From Progne subis subis (lineage: Eukaryota; Chordata; Aves; Passeriformes; Hirundinidae): a DNA stretch of 64,000 bases. The notes under the pieces are model-generated. The model was given only the letters and a program-made list of their open reading frames with translations, did not search any database and was not told the DNA's origin. How positions within the stretch are numbered: the first letter of the stretch is position 1; every line of letters starts with the position of its first letter. Location: contig JAKJHU010000065.1 of NCBI GenBank assembly GCA_022316685.1, forward strand, positions 3,838,322-3,902,321. Reading direction: 5' to 3'. Shown piece after piece: positions 29,101 to 37,468 of this stretch. Position numbers and translations under genes: made by a program.

Positions 29101-29334
29101 CCTTGTTTAAGCTCAGGGATATTAACAGTTGTGTGTTTTGCTGTAGGTTCCAACATGCTGTTAGTTGGAGTCCACGGACCTACAATCCCGTGCGAAGAGG
29201 TGTCCATCAAGCATTTGGGCAGCCATCAGTACAACGTCACTTACGTCGTCAAGGAAAGGGGGGACTATGTCCTGGCAGTGAAGTGGGGTGATGAGCACAT
29301 TCCTGGGAGTCCCTTCCATGTCACCGTTCCATAA
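1804..29334 (+). CDS. FLNB: Filamin B, C-terminal two thirds (28 exons)
   Basis: Filamin B is an actin-crosslinking dimer that links membrane receptors to the cytoskeleton; the N-terminal actin-binding domain lies outside the window. The 28 exons listed separately splice in frame (5,068 bp including one extra base) and encode about 1,688 residues: the end of Ig-like repeat 7 to repeat 24. Each repeat shows the filamin signatures DxSKVxxxGPGL, DNxDGTxxVxY and IPGSPF. Hinge 1 (13997-14071) separates repeats 15 and 16, and hinge 2 (in 28240-28443) separates 23 and 24. Paralogue choice rests on recalled sequence: the C-terminus [14 protein letters not shown], the hinge-1 ending PPGFRPW and the repeat-16 start VTEEAYVPV fit FLNB rather than FLNA or FLNC. 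All borders are AG/GT. Exon 23442-23575 holds a +1 frameshift, probably a sequence error. Positions 1-1803 are intron. Confidence 0.96.
2124..2169 (+). repeat. 46-bp poly-T tract in FLNB intron
   Basis: An uninterrupted run of T inside an intron. No recognisable retroelement body flanks it on either side. Assembled length is likely unreliable. Confidence 0.9.
2672..2934 (+). CDS. FLNB: FLNB exon: repeat 8
   Basis: Contains [19 protein letters not shown] and PPDPSK. Acceptor follows a T-rich tract; donor GTAAGC at 2935; ends in phase 0. Confidence 0.93.
3541..4138 (+). CDS. FLNB: FLNB large exon: repeats 9, 10 and start of 11
   Basis: This 598-bp exon is the longest seen; filamin genes are known to have one large exon at this place. 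It encodes most of repeat 9 ([19 protein letters not shown]), all of repeat 10 ([20 protein letters not shown]) and the start of repeat 11 ([13 protein letters not shown]). Donor GTGAGA at 4139. Confidence 0.95.
4370..4543 (+). CDS. FLNB: FLNB exon: repeat 11
   Basis: Starts [17 protein letters not shown] (first codon split G|AT) and ends YTPFEKG. Donor GTAACT at 4544. Confidence 0.93.
4923..5085 (+). CDS. FLNB: FLNB exon: end of repeat 11, start of 12
   Basis: Encodes [13 protein letters not shown] and [12 protein letters not shown]. Acceptor TTAACAG; donor GTGATG at 5086; ends in phase 2. Confidence 0.92.
5467..5627 (+). CDS. FLNB: FLNB exon: repeat 12
   Basis: Encodes [19 protein letters not shown] through YGGEHIPG. 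Acceptor TTGCAG; donor GTAAGA at 5628. Confidence 0.94.
6307..6474 (+). CDS. FLNB: FLNB exon: end of repeat 12, start of 13
   Basis: Encodes [20 protein letters not shown] and [12 protein letters not shown]. Acceptor TTCCAG; donor GTAAGA at 6475. Confidence 0.94.
7960..8083 (+). CDS. FLNB: FLNB exon: repeat 13
   Basis: Encodes [20 protein letters not shown] and YADEEIPR. Acceptor TTTTTAG; donor GTAAGG at 8084; ends in phase 2. Confidence 0.93.
8355..8511 (+). CDS. FLNB: FLNB exon: end of repeat 13, start of 14
   Basis: Opens [20 protein letters not shown] and ends LLAVQIT. The acceptor TTTAAG is weak but is fixed by frame. Donor GTAAGT at 8512. Confidence 0.9.
10083..10272 (+). CDS. FLNB: FLNB exon: repeat 14, start of 15
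   Basis: Encodes [27 protein letters not shown] and [10 protein letters not shown]. Acceptor CCTCAG; donor GTGAGT at 10273. Confidence 0.94.
12013..12260 (+). CDS. FLNB: FLNB exon: repeat 15
   Basis: Encodes [20 protein letters not shown] through [10 protein letters not shown]. Donor GTAAGC at 12261. It ends on a whole codon, so the next exon (hinge 1) can be skipped in frame. Confidence 0.94.
13997..14071 (+). CDS. FLNB: FLNB hinge-1 exon (cassette exon)
   Basis: A 75-bp, phase 0-0 exon encoding 25 residues that end SPPGFRPW. It lies between repeats 15 and 16, where FLNB has its flexible calpain-sensitive hinge 1. Alternative skipping of this exon is known in mammals. Acceptor CCCAG; donor GTACAC at 14072. 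It contains an 8-C run (14049-14056) but stays in frame. Confidence 0.88.
14781..14883 (+). CDS. FLNB: FLNB exon: repeat 16, first part
   Basis: Opens [17 protein letters not shown] directly after hinge 1 and continues [10 protein letters not shown]. Acceptor TTTTAG; donor GTACCT at 14884. Confidence 0.94.
15777..15917 (+). CDS. FLNB: FLNB exon: repeat 16, second part
   Basis: Encodes [20 protein letters not shown] and YMGSHIP. Acceptor TTGTAG; donor GTAAGT at 15918. Confidence 0.94.
17433..17561 (+). CDS. FLNB: FLNB exon: end of repeat 16, start of 17
   Basis: Encodes [20 protein letters not shown] and [10 protein letters not shown]. Acceptor CCCTTTAG; donor GTAAGT at 17562. Confidence 0.94.
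18030..18203 (+). CDS. FLNB: FLNB exon: repeat 17
   Basis: Encodes [20 protein letters not shown] and [13 protein letters not shown]. Repeat 17 of filamins binds the cytoplasmic tail of platelet GPIb-alpha (family knowledge). Donor GTATAA at 18204. Confidence 0.94.
18357..18515 (+). CDS. FLNB: FLNB exon: repeat 18, first part
   Basis: Encodes [19 protein letters not shown] and [11 protein letters not shown]. Acceptor GTTCAG; donor GTAAGC at 18516. Confidence 0.94.
18891..19094 (+). CDS. FLNB: FLNB exon: end of repeat 18, start of 19
   Basis: Encodes [37 protein letters not shown] and [10 protein letters not shown]. Donor GTTAGT at 19095. Confidence 0.94.
19644..19796 (+). CDS. FLNB: FLNB exon: repeat 19
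   Basis: Encodes [20 protein letters not shown] and FADEHIPG. Acceptor TTGTAG; donor GTAAGC at 19797. Repeat 19 belongs to the integrin-tail-binding class of filamin repeats. Confidence 0.94.
20109..20231 (+). CDS. FLNB: FLNB exon: end of repeat 19, start of 20
   Basis: Encodes [24 protein letters not shown] has an extra insert in repeat 20; none is present here, which argues against FLNC. Donor GTAAGC at 20232. Confidence 0.94.
20785..21051 (+). CDS. FLNB: FLNB exon: repeat 20, start of 21
   Basis: Encodes [39 protein letters not shown] and GETGVPG. Acceptor TTGCTAG; donor GTGAGT at 21052. Confidence 0.95.
21282..21419 (+). CDS. FLNB: FLNB exon: repeat 21 (integrin-binding)
   Basis: Encodes [20 protein letters not shown]. 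The C and D strands of repeat 21, which bind integrin beta tails in filamins, are conserved. Acceptor CAACAG; donor GTATGT at 21420. Confidence 0.94.
21510..21625 (+). CDS. FLNB: FLNB exon: end of repeat 21, start of 22
   Basis: Encodes [20 protein letters not shown] and RRLTVTSLQ. Ends on a whole codon; donor GTGAGA at 21626. Confidence 0.94.
23442..23575 (+). CDS. FLNB: FLNB exon: repeat 22, with a +1 frameshift
   Basis: The exon starts in frame ([20 protein letters not shown]) and runs to KVH. An extra base at about 23,526 (CAC-T-AGC) then creates an immediate TAG. Reading on in the +1 frame resumes conserved filamin sequence: [16 protein letters not shown]. The exon is 134 bp; phase with both neighbours requires 133. 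Splice sites are intact (CTCAG; GTGAGC at 23576). If real, the protein would lose the rest of repeat 22, repeat 23, hinge 2 and the dimerising repeat 24. A sequencing or assembly error is more likely, because all downstream exons are intact. Confidence 0.9.
24540..24716 (+). CDS. FLNB: FLNB exon: end of repeat 22, start of 23 (GC-rich)
   Basis: Encodes [39 protein letters not shown] and ends ESGTTG. Codon third positions are mostly G or C and CpG is frequent, unlike the neighbouring exons. Donor GTAATC at 24717. Confidence 0.93.
27083..27301 (+). CDS. FLNB: FLNB exon: repeat 23
   Basis: Encodes [32 protein letters not shown] and [10 protein letters not shown]. Acceptor TTTCTAG; donor GTAAAA at 27302. 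Confidence 0.95.
28240..28443 (+). CDS. FLNB: FLNB exon: hinge 2 and start of repeat 24
   Basis: Hinge 2 is the Ser/Thr-rich stretch from [14 protein letters not shown] to about AIPKSTSD. Repeat 24 then begins [18 protein letters not shown]. Acceptor TTCCAG; donor GTATGG at 28444. Confidence 0.94.
29147..29334 (+). CDS. FLNB: FLNB terminal coding exon: repeat 24
   Basis: Encodes the dimerisation repeat, ending [16 protein letters not shown] followed by TAA at 29332-29334. This C-terminus is the best single discriminator for FLNB. Acceptor CTGTAG. Confidence 0.96.
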
Positions 29335-30885
29335 ATGTGCTGCCAGGTGGTCTCTGCGTTTGCAGTTCAGATGTGGAGTTGTACTGGGTGCAGTCATATT
29401 GCAAAATGCGGTTTCTAGATACACATGGCTCACATTTCGATAGTCAGACATAAACCCTGTAACTGTTTTTACAAGCATTTCACTTCTATCCTACTTACCA
29501 ACCTAATGTCAATTTATTTAATATCTCCTCAAATTGTACCTTTGTAGTACTGTCCGGGTCACTGTTAATGTTTGGAGAATCATGTGGATGGCTAGACACT
29601 ACTTTCTCTTGCAGATGTTAAAGACTTTAGATGTTAATTGAAAACTGGAATTTGTCTTTGTAATTGGGTATCTTAACTACTGATTTTATTTGACTGGAGA
29701 CTTTACATTTTAGTTATGGAATATGACTTGGGCTGTCCCCAGTTCAAATTCTTTTCTGTAAAGAAATGAGGTAAAACTGGTACTATAATAGTTGCCTTTG
29801 TATACTTGATCGATTTTAACACTTAACATTATAAAAAGCTATTATAAGTAGCTTTACCACTCAAATTTAAAATGTTCCCGAAAATGCTTTGCTAATGTTT
29901 TACATTTAGAAAAAGTTTATCTTCTATAGTAAACCAAAAGCAGACTGAAATTTACTTCCTGTAAGCTTTCAGCCTCTCTATGTTAACGCTTTGTAACTCT
30001 AGAGACAGGTAGCTTTTTGGCCATGATGCTAGTAATGTGGTTTTTAACAGGCTTGGGATGCTAGTGATGTTTCTGTAACTTTACAGGTAACCCCCCACAC
30101 ACTCTTTTCAATTTAAGAACAAGCCCTGGGTTGGTTGGGTTAATAAAGCCCCTGAACTTGCCAAGCCAGGCATGGCTGTCACCCGTGTGACCCAGAGTCT
30201 CTACAGTCCAGAGCACCACAGTGTGCTGAGAAGATGACCAGTGGTTTCCCTGGGGGCTGCCAGGCCTCAGGTGGCTGAGATGGGGCAAAGAAACCATCCT
30301 GGGAATGGGACCCACATCTGCAGTGGGACACAGGGTGGGTCTGTGAAGTTACCAGTAATAGCAATACCAATAATAGCAATCTAAATGAACAAACCCCTCT
30401 TTGGTGCAAGGTGTTCTATTGTATCTCAGTCCAAGGACGTGCCTGAAGCAACCTCATCTCTCCTGAAGTCCCCTTCATGCTGCAACAGGCGTTGCTGCTG
30501 AGGGTTAGGGAGTGGAAACTTCCTTGTAACTCTGTCCCAGATTGCTCCATACTCCTTCCCAGGTGCATATCTGAATTGCTGTCAGCTGCTGGGGCTTTAG
30601 TAAACTCTTCTGATGAGATCAAACTCTGCAATTTGGAGAAGATAGGATTTGTTGAAAACCTGTTGACGTGTCGCTGTCCCTCGGGAGGAGTTAATGCTTA
30701 CGGTTCTGTAATTATGTCTGGATGTACTACTCTCCACCACAGTTACTGGGGAAAAAAGGAAGGTTGGGGGTTTTTTTACTGTGCTCTTTTTTTTTGTGCC
30801 TTAATGTGAAATGCTCACTACATTGTAAACTAGAAAGTAAGAACAAAATAAACTGGAATAAAGTGCAGGATTGTAAAATTGTATC
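29335..30885 (+). other. FLNB: FLNB 3' untranslated region
   Basis: About 1.5 kb of A/T-rich sequence follows the stop. It ends with two overlapping-range signals, AATAAA at 30847-30852 and 30857-30862; cleavage would fall near 30,880. A proximal AATAAA near 30,141 could give a shorter form. The exact end is inferred. Confidence 0.75.
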
Positions 30886-31975
30886 TTATAACTTATTAAA
30901 TAGAAATATTTGCTTCATTAAAATGTGCATGTTAAAAACAACATCGGATTCTTTTCATATGTAGTCAGTAAAGTTCAGGCTGCAACTACGCCGAACAGAC
31001 CAAATAGCCCATGGGCTGTGCAGCTAGCCATGAAAATTTGGGCAGAACCTCGACACCATTATTTTTTTTCCCCTGAAACTATTTTTATTTTCTTTAAAAC
31101 GGAATGGCAGCAGTTTAAGCTATACGGCGTAGCTGTGCAGGGCACAGTGTGGAAGGAGCATCACCCAGCTGTGCTGGTTTGCCGCTGTGCAGACCCCAGG
31201 CACGGGGCAGTGCCGGGATCCCCGGGCGCTCCGGGCACCCGTGCTCCCCCTGGGATCCCTGGGTTGTTTGCAGAAGGTGTCTCCCTGCACCTCCAGGCAC
31301 AGCCATGGAAACCAGCAGGTGTTTTCCCAAACACTCCTGCTGTGAAAGCCCCGGTGAAACCTGAGATGGCGCTGGCTGCCAAGGACTTTCCTGCCCCAGG
31401 CTTATCAGATTGTTTCCTTTTTATAGTTAACTGTGTTTTATCAGCCATGTGGTGGCTACCTCAGCGGGAGCCTCCTGTTCAATGTTTTTTACACAAAACA
31501 AACCTGGCTACAGCTGTTGGTGTGAGTAAACCTTGAGAGCATCTGACCTGCATAACTCCTGTGTCCCACTCCACCCTGTGCTTGTCTGGCCTTCTCTTGA
31601 CTGTTGCCCCTTAGTTTAATGTCACTGGCTGAAATTAGAGGAGTTGTCTGTGAAGTTGATGGACTCTGGCTGGGGTTACCTCCAGTAAAAACTGAGCTCT
31701 GCTTCAAGTGACCAACTCTGCCTGGCCTGGGCACTGACAGCTGGGAACTGGCCTCAAAAATAAGAACAGCAAGCACCCAGTGGGGGTGATGAGAAGAGCT
31801 GGGCACGGTTTTGGGCAACAACATTCAGCTACCTCCAGGGAGCTCTGCCACCTGAGGGGGCCAAAATGTGTGTTGAGCAGAGATCAGTTCGTGGGGGGCC
31901 ATTCTGCCCTGCTTTTGGCACTGTGACAAAGGTTTCTGAGGGCAGTGGCTGCCTCAGCAGGCAGCTGAGGGCGGG
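30886..31975. other. Intergenic, nothing recognised
   Basis: Non-repetitive sequence between the FLNB poly(A) site and the minisatellite. The open frame at 30925-31536 shows no family character and is treated as chance. Confidence 0.5.
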
Positions 31976-32850
31976 TGTCGTGTATGGGTTACTGGTGTCC
32001 CATCGTGTACGTGTTACTGGTGTCCCATCGTGCACATGTTACTGGTGTCCCATCGTGTACGTGTTACTGGTGTCCCATCCTGTACGTGTTACTGGTGTCC
32101 CATCGTGTACGGGTTACTGGTGTCCCATCCTGTACGTGTTACTGGTGTCCCATCGTGTACGTGTTACTGGTGTCCCATCCTGTACGTGTTACTGGTGTCC
32201 CATCGTGCACATGTTACTGGTGTCCCATCGTGTACGTGTTACTGGTGTCCCATCCTGTACGTGTTACTGGTGTCCCATCCTGTACGTGTTACTGGTGTCC
32301 CATCCTGTACGTGTTACTGGTGTCCCATCCTGTATGGGTTACTGGTTACATCGTGTACGGGTTACTGGTGTCCCATCGTGCACGGGTTACTGGTGTCCCA
32401 TCCTGTAAGTGTTACTGGTGTCCCATCCTGTAGGGGTTACTGGTGTCCCATTGTGTACGTGTTACTGGTGTCCCATCCTGTACGTGTTACTGGTGTCCCA
32501 TCGTGTACGTGTTACTGGTGTCCCATCCTGTAGGTGTTACTGGTGTCCCATCCTGTACGTGTTACTGGTGTCCCATCCTGTAGGGGTTACTGGTGTCCCA
32601 TCCTGCAGGGGTTACTGGTGTCCCATCCTGTACGTGTTACTGGTGTCCCATCCTGTATGGGTTACTGGTGTCCCATCGTGTACGTGTTACTGGTGTCCCA
32701 TCCTGTATGGGTTACTGGTGTCCCATCCTGTACAGGTTACCGGTGTCCCATCCTGTAAGTGTTACTGGTGTCCCATCCTGTATGGGTTACTGGTGTCCCA
32801 TCCTGTACAGGTTACTGGTGTCCCATCCTGTACGTGTTACTGGTGTCCCA
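31976..32850. repeat. 25-bp minisatellite, about 35 copies
   Basis: Tandem units of the form GTTACTGGTGTCCCATC followed by STGTACGT run for 875 bp. Variants occur at fixed unit positions (CATCC or CATCG; TAC, TAT, TAG, CAC). One unit near 32,341-32,362 is shortened. Because 25 is not a multiple of three and the unit lacks stops on this strand, all three + frames stay open, which makes false ORFs. There are no spacers, so this is not a CRISPR array. Confidence 0.95.
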
Positions 32851-34001
32851 GTGCCTCCTGCTGGGCAGACCTGCAGTGGTACAAGATGTACTTTATCTTC
32901 AGTACAGAAAGAGGACTGGCATCGGTTTTTTTGCCTTTAGGTGTGAAAGTGCTTTTCTACCAGTTTGGTTTGACCTTGGATTCTTTTTCTTTGTTTGATC
33001 TCTCTCTCTTTGCTGCTGGTTTGCAGTAGGATTTGGCTACTTAGTACCTGTGAATCCCACTGGGAACTTTATCCTTCCTCAGCTGGCCCGAGCTGCCCTG
33101 CAAGCACTGCACTGGCTCTGGTAGCGCCCTGGTAGCCAGGAACCTGTCCTTCTCATCCCTGTAGCCATCCCTGACCGCCGGCTGTGCTTGTTCCTGCCAT
33201 ACCTTGTGATCTCACTGGTTGCCCACTGGCCTTCTCCTTTGCTTTGGGGAGCTCTTAGAGTTCCCTCTTCAGACCCCTCTGGCTCTCCGTGGCCTTGGCT
33301 ATGTGTTTCTTCTGGCCGTCTCTGCAGCCAGCATGGCAAATACCTCAGGTACTGGGGTGTTGCTCAAAACTGAGAATTGCATTTTGCCTTGTGCAGCTGT
33401 ATCTCTAATAAATTAAATATATGCATTTAAAAAATTTTAATAACTTTAACGGTTTTAAGTATTTAATATTATTTCAAGTTTTAAAAATGCGCTGTTTTAA
33501 TAATTCAAATTATTTAATCTTTGTTGGAGCTCTAGAAACTTAGAGTTTGGGTGTTTAGTGTATAGTAGTGCATATGAGTCAATATGGAGGATTTGGGGTG
33601 TTGCCTTTGTCTTTCTTCTCCACTTTCTTCTTCTTCATGGGTTTAGGTGGTTTTCTGTAATTGGGTGAAAAAGATCCACGTTCCAGACCTTGGGTGGTCA
33701 TTATTGGGTCGAAAACATAAATAATATAGCTGTCACCCTAATATTGTGTAATTATCGCTTAAAAGACCTTGAAGAGAGTTAGAAGCACTCCATTTTACCT
33801 TTGTTTTCTAAGAGCTGACGGCACGTGAGTCTGTAAATAGATAAGATACAATAAACATTCCAAGTCCTAACTCAATCCTACGTTTTCTGTGTCCTTCATC
33901 CTGACCTCGGTAGAGAAGAACAGAAGCCAAAACCCTCACAAACCTTTACATACTTAACCTTTACTTTAAATCTTCATATAGTTAATTATTGAATCATTAT
34001 A

Positions 34002-34008
<7 letters not shown>

Positions 34009-34032
<24 letters not shown>
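34009..34032. repeat. (GT)12 microsatellite
   Basis: Pure dinucleotide repeat flanked by short TA-rich steps. Confidence 0.95.
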
Positions 34033-34041
<9 letters not shown>

Positions 34042-34805
34042 AAGGTGTTCCAGTATACTTAATATTTTCTTGTTCACGTAGTTGCAGTGGTCAGTCCCCA
34101 GGCCTAGGCCTGTACAGAACATTTTGTGTGTCCAAGCTGGATCTCCCTTCACCCCCAAAACGCCCTGACCTGCTCTGACATCAGCTGGGTGCCGGGGCAA
34201 TTGCTTAGCAGGGCTCTGGGTTTGGTCATATTATGCAAACCCTGTAATTACTTTTCCCTCTAATTGTCTGTTGAAAGATTGTGAAATTTTAAATCCAGAA
34301 ACTGCTGTTTTTCTCTGCTCACTTTTAGCTTCTGCATTTATTTGTTTTAAACTTATTTTATTATTTTTTTCTAATTTTTTTTTTTTTTACTCCACATCGA
34401 AATGTACTTGCAGTGCAGACAATGCACGTTTTTCACCTGAAAAAAAGGGAACAAACTATGTATAAATCATATGGAAAAGCCTGTCCGAGGTGGTTACAGA
34501 CCTCACTTGACAGAAACTGGGATGGAGTTGCATGAAACTTTATTCAGGGAATGGCACAATGCTTTTTTATGCAGTGTTTTTTATTTGTTTGAGGAAAGAC
34601 TCTTTCCAACTATTTGTTATTACTGCAGCTGACTGTGCTGTGCTCTCTTATGAGTCAAATGAAACTGGTTGCCCAGTTTGTCTTCTGCCAGGTCAGGGAC
34701 AGCTCTGGCACCCATGGAATGGGGCCTTGCAAAGCTGAGGGCAGCATCCCCAGGTGTTTATGTTTATCTGTGCTTTGTGCCAGCTGGCTTGAAGATTTTT
34801 TCTTT

Positions 34806-34842
34806 TTTTTTCCCCTTTTTTTTTTTTTTTTTTTTTTTTTCC
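34806..34842. repeat. T/C homopolymer-rich tract
   Basis: Long T runs broken by short C runs; the flanking segment to about 34,875 repeats CCCCTTATTTATTACAT twice. Confidence 0.75.
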
Positions 34843-36075
34843 CCCTTATTTATTACATCTTTTCCCCCCCTTATTTATTACATTCACATCCAGAGCAGCA
34901 GAAAGGAGTGTTGGGAATTTTGCTGCTGACAGCAGTGGTGCAGAACATGCACTGGAGCACCCAGCCTTGTTGGGACTAAACCCACTGGATACGTGGGCAT
35001 TTCAGCATCAAACTTTAAAACTCACAAACTCCTCTAAACAAATGTTTATTTTTAAAAGTAATTTTTCCTTGTGTTACAGTAACTTAGAGATATTCCCATC
35101 CCAGGTGCCATACCTTCACAGCTCCATCTGAGCTGGAAAAGCAGCAGGGAGGGCTGCGGCATTTTTTTCCTCCACAGCCTTCAGTAAGAGTTAATATTCT
35201 CAGGTCCCTTTGACTGAAGGTTATCCAAACAGCCCTGCTGCCAGGCCCTCCTCTTGTGTAGGGCTCTTTCCCCAGGGCCTCCTGAGAAAAGGCTTTTAAA
35301 TGGCTTTTCAGAATTTCTCAGACTTTTAGAGTTAATTTTCATAGTTGTGAATATATATTCCGTGCTTAGAAGAAATGTTGTTACTAAATGAGGTTGGATT
35401 TATAGCTCCTGTCGCTGTTAATTTGACTGAGATTTAAAAGCACATTCTTTAAATGACATGAATGAAAGGCTAGTATAAATGATGAAAAAAAAAAAAAGGA
35501 AAATATGATCTAGCAGGACCTAGAGGTATATTTGACAGCTCTTTCCTGTGCTGAGCTGCCTTTCTGCAGGACCTTGGTACTGCAAATATTTACATCCCTG
35601 CTGAGCTGGAAGCCTGAGTCCCTCGGGCCCCATGGAGGAGCTGGCCTTGCCAGGGTGGGTATTTCCTTCTGCCAGGGGTGTCCGGCCAGGGTATTTTGTT
35701 TGGGGGGATGGAATTTTGCATCTGGCTTCCCCAAAAATGGCTGGGGCCAGGCTCTCCTCCCAAGAGAGAGGCACAGAAAGCCCTCCTATCTCAGTGCCAG
35801 CATTTGCAGTGGTTTTCAGGGGAGGTTTTTGTTACTTTGCCAATATGGAAATTAATTTGTATAAATCTGTCTTTACCAGAAAATTGCCCCTGCAAACACT
35901 GACAGCTGAGACTCTATATTTAAAATGACACACAAAGTATTTAACCTTGTTTTTCATGCTGACTGGAAAAGCAGCCTGCAGAAAAAGGGCATTTGTGGTT
36001 TTATACCAGGTGATAGTGCAGAGGTTGTGTCCCTGAACCTTCAGGATGATGGAGAGGAGCGCAGGCTAAACCCAG

Positions 36076-36313
36076 CTCAGGGAGGTTAAGGCTGGATATT
36101 AGGAAAAGTTTTTTCTCCCAAAGGGTGGATGAGCACAGGAACAGGCTCCCCAGGGAAATGCTCATGGCCTTGAGCCTGCCACAGTCTATGAACCTTTGGG
36201 CAATGTTCTCAGGCACATGATGTGAATTTTGGGGTTGTTGTGTGCAGAGTCAGGAGCTGGATTCAATGATTTTTGTGGGTCCCTTTCAACTCAGGATATT
36301 CTGTGATTCTGTG
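36076..36313 (+). mobile_element. CR1 LINE 3'-end fragment
   Basis: Sequence of the type GGAACAGGCTCCCCAGGGAA and GTGGGTCCCTTTCAACTCAG matches the 3' end of avian CR1 retrotransposons as I recall it. It closes with two ATTCTGTG units (36298-36313), the 8-bp terminal repeat of CR1. It is 5'-truncated, as most copies are, and lies in + orientation. The start is approximate. Confidence 0.88.
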
Positions 36314-36715
36314 GTTGCAGAAAGAGCCTCAGATCCAAACTGATTGCAGTTTCCCCTGGCACTGGAAAAGGGGTTGGTGTCATCTGTTAGAGAGAGGGGA
36401 TGGTGGCATGGGTGCCAGAACAGCCTCACATCTTTCCCAAAACCAGGTACATACCACCAAAGAGCATAAACACAGCCACCAGAAGACATCCCAAGGGGTC
36501 AGTCAGGCATGCAGGAAAGGCTGTGGTCCCTGCTGGACCAAGCCAGCTGCCCTTGCGCTCCTGGCGCAGGACACCGAGGGGTCCCAAGGGTGGAGGTGCC
36601 CTGGCCAGCACCCGGTCCTGGGAGCTGCTGCCGGCTCGGAGGGGTCACTCCAGCATGTTCCCCAGTTAAACAACTGTGGGCAGTGAATAACCAGACCTCA
36701 TACCAACATCGTACT
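36314..36715. other. Intergenic between CR1 and array copy 1
   Basis: No gene recognised. The poly(A) signal of array copy 1 lies just to the right, so this is the gap between two convergent transcription units. Confidence 0.5.
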
Positions 36716-36720
36716 CCCTT

Positions 36721-36726
36721 TTTATT
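36721..36726 (-). terminator. Poly(A) signal of array copy 1
   Basis: AATAAA on the - strand, about 505 bp after the copy 1 stop codon. The 3' UTR would include the CpG-rich block at 36,750-36,890. Confidence 0.6.
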
Positions 36727-37230
36727 TCAAAATTCATCATTCAGAAACACAGCGAGCCCGGGCTCCTCGGGGTGAGCCACGGACGTAGAGCGATGCCGCT
36801 AGAGGGGGCCCGGTCACAGCCCGTGCGTGCCGGGCCCCGCCGGGGCGGCAGGAGCCCTGCGGGCGGGGAGCCGCGTCACTCCGGGCAGGGAGCTGCTGGG
36901 AGCTTGCAGGAGCTTTTAACGATCCATAGATAGAGCGCGGGGGAAGTAACACAGTAACAATGACGTGTAAACTGAAGAATTCTTTTTTTTTTTTTTTCCC
37001 CATCTGATAGTTGGGGCAAAACATGCAATGCTAATAAAGTTCTATGAAGGGATTCAGCCATCTGGCCAAAAAGCAAAGTGGCAAAGCATGAGATGGCAAG
37101 GGAAGAATCTGCAGCGTTTCCCGTTGACTCTGGCTGTTACCCATTGGTAACACGTGTGATTTGTAGAAACGTGCAGATGTTCCAAGCTGTTGGTAGCCCA
37201 TGCTTTGCCATGGCTGGCACAGTCCCAGTC

Positions 37231-37468
37231 CTAGCTGGACCAGGGCGGGCGGCTCGGGAGGGGAGGAGGTGGGGGGATCTCCAGGGACTCTCTCTTAGTG
37301 GCCAGGCTGGGGGGCCGTGGAGGAGGCATGGAGTACTCCGCTCTCCTGGGTGACTGCTGCTGCTGAGGCCACGTGTGAGAGCTGTCAAAAAAGTCGTTCC
37401 TTGGGCTCTCTGAGGGCGAGGGAGAGTCACGCTGCCTTGACCGAGACGCTGGAGCTGCAGAAGCGCGA
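37231..37468 (-). CDS. Copy 1 cytoplasmic-tail exon
   Basis: Opens HRASAAPASRSRQRDSPSPS, passes through RNDFFDSSHTW and QQQQ, and ends in a polyproline motif before TAG. It shares no sequence with the tails of copies 2 and 3. Confidence 0.75.

Larger units (their letters stand above)
32851..36075. other. Intergenic stretch with simple repeats only
   Basis: Contains A/T-rich DNA at about 33,410-33,530, the (GT)12 tract, and T-rich tracts at about 34,797-34,862. I see no conserved gene in either strand. Confidence 0.55.

Noticed and set aside
1804..29334. Assignment of the filamin to FLNA or FLNC
   Set aside because: The hinge-1 end, repeat-16 start, missing repeat-20 insert and C-terminus all fit FLNB better.
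31976..32850. CRISPR-like array
   Set aside because: Units abut without spacers, and the DNA is vertebrate nuclear.
31866..33029. Long + strand open frames rich in repeated CYWCPI and LLVSHP motifs
   Set aside because: They are the three readings of a stop-free 25-bp minisatellite; no start context, splice sites or conservation.
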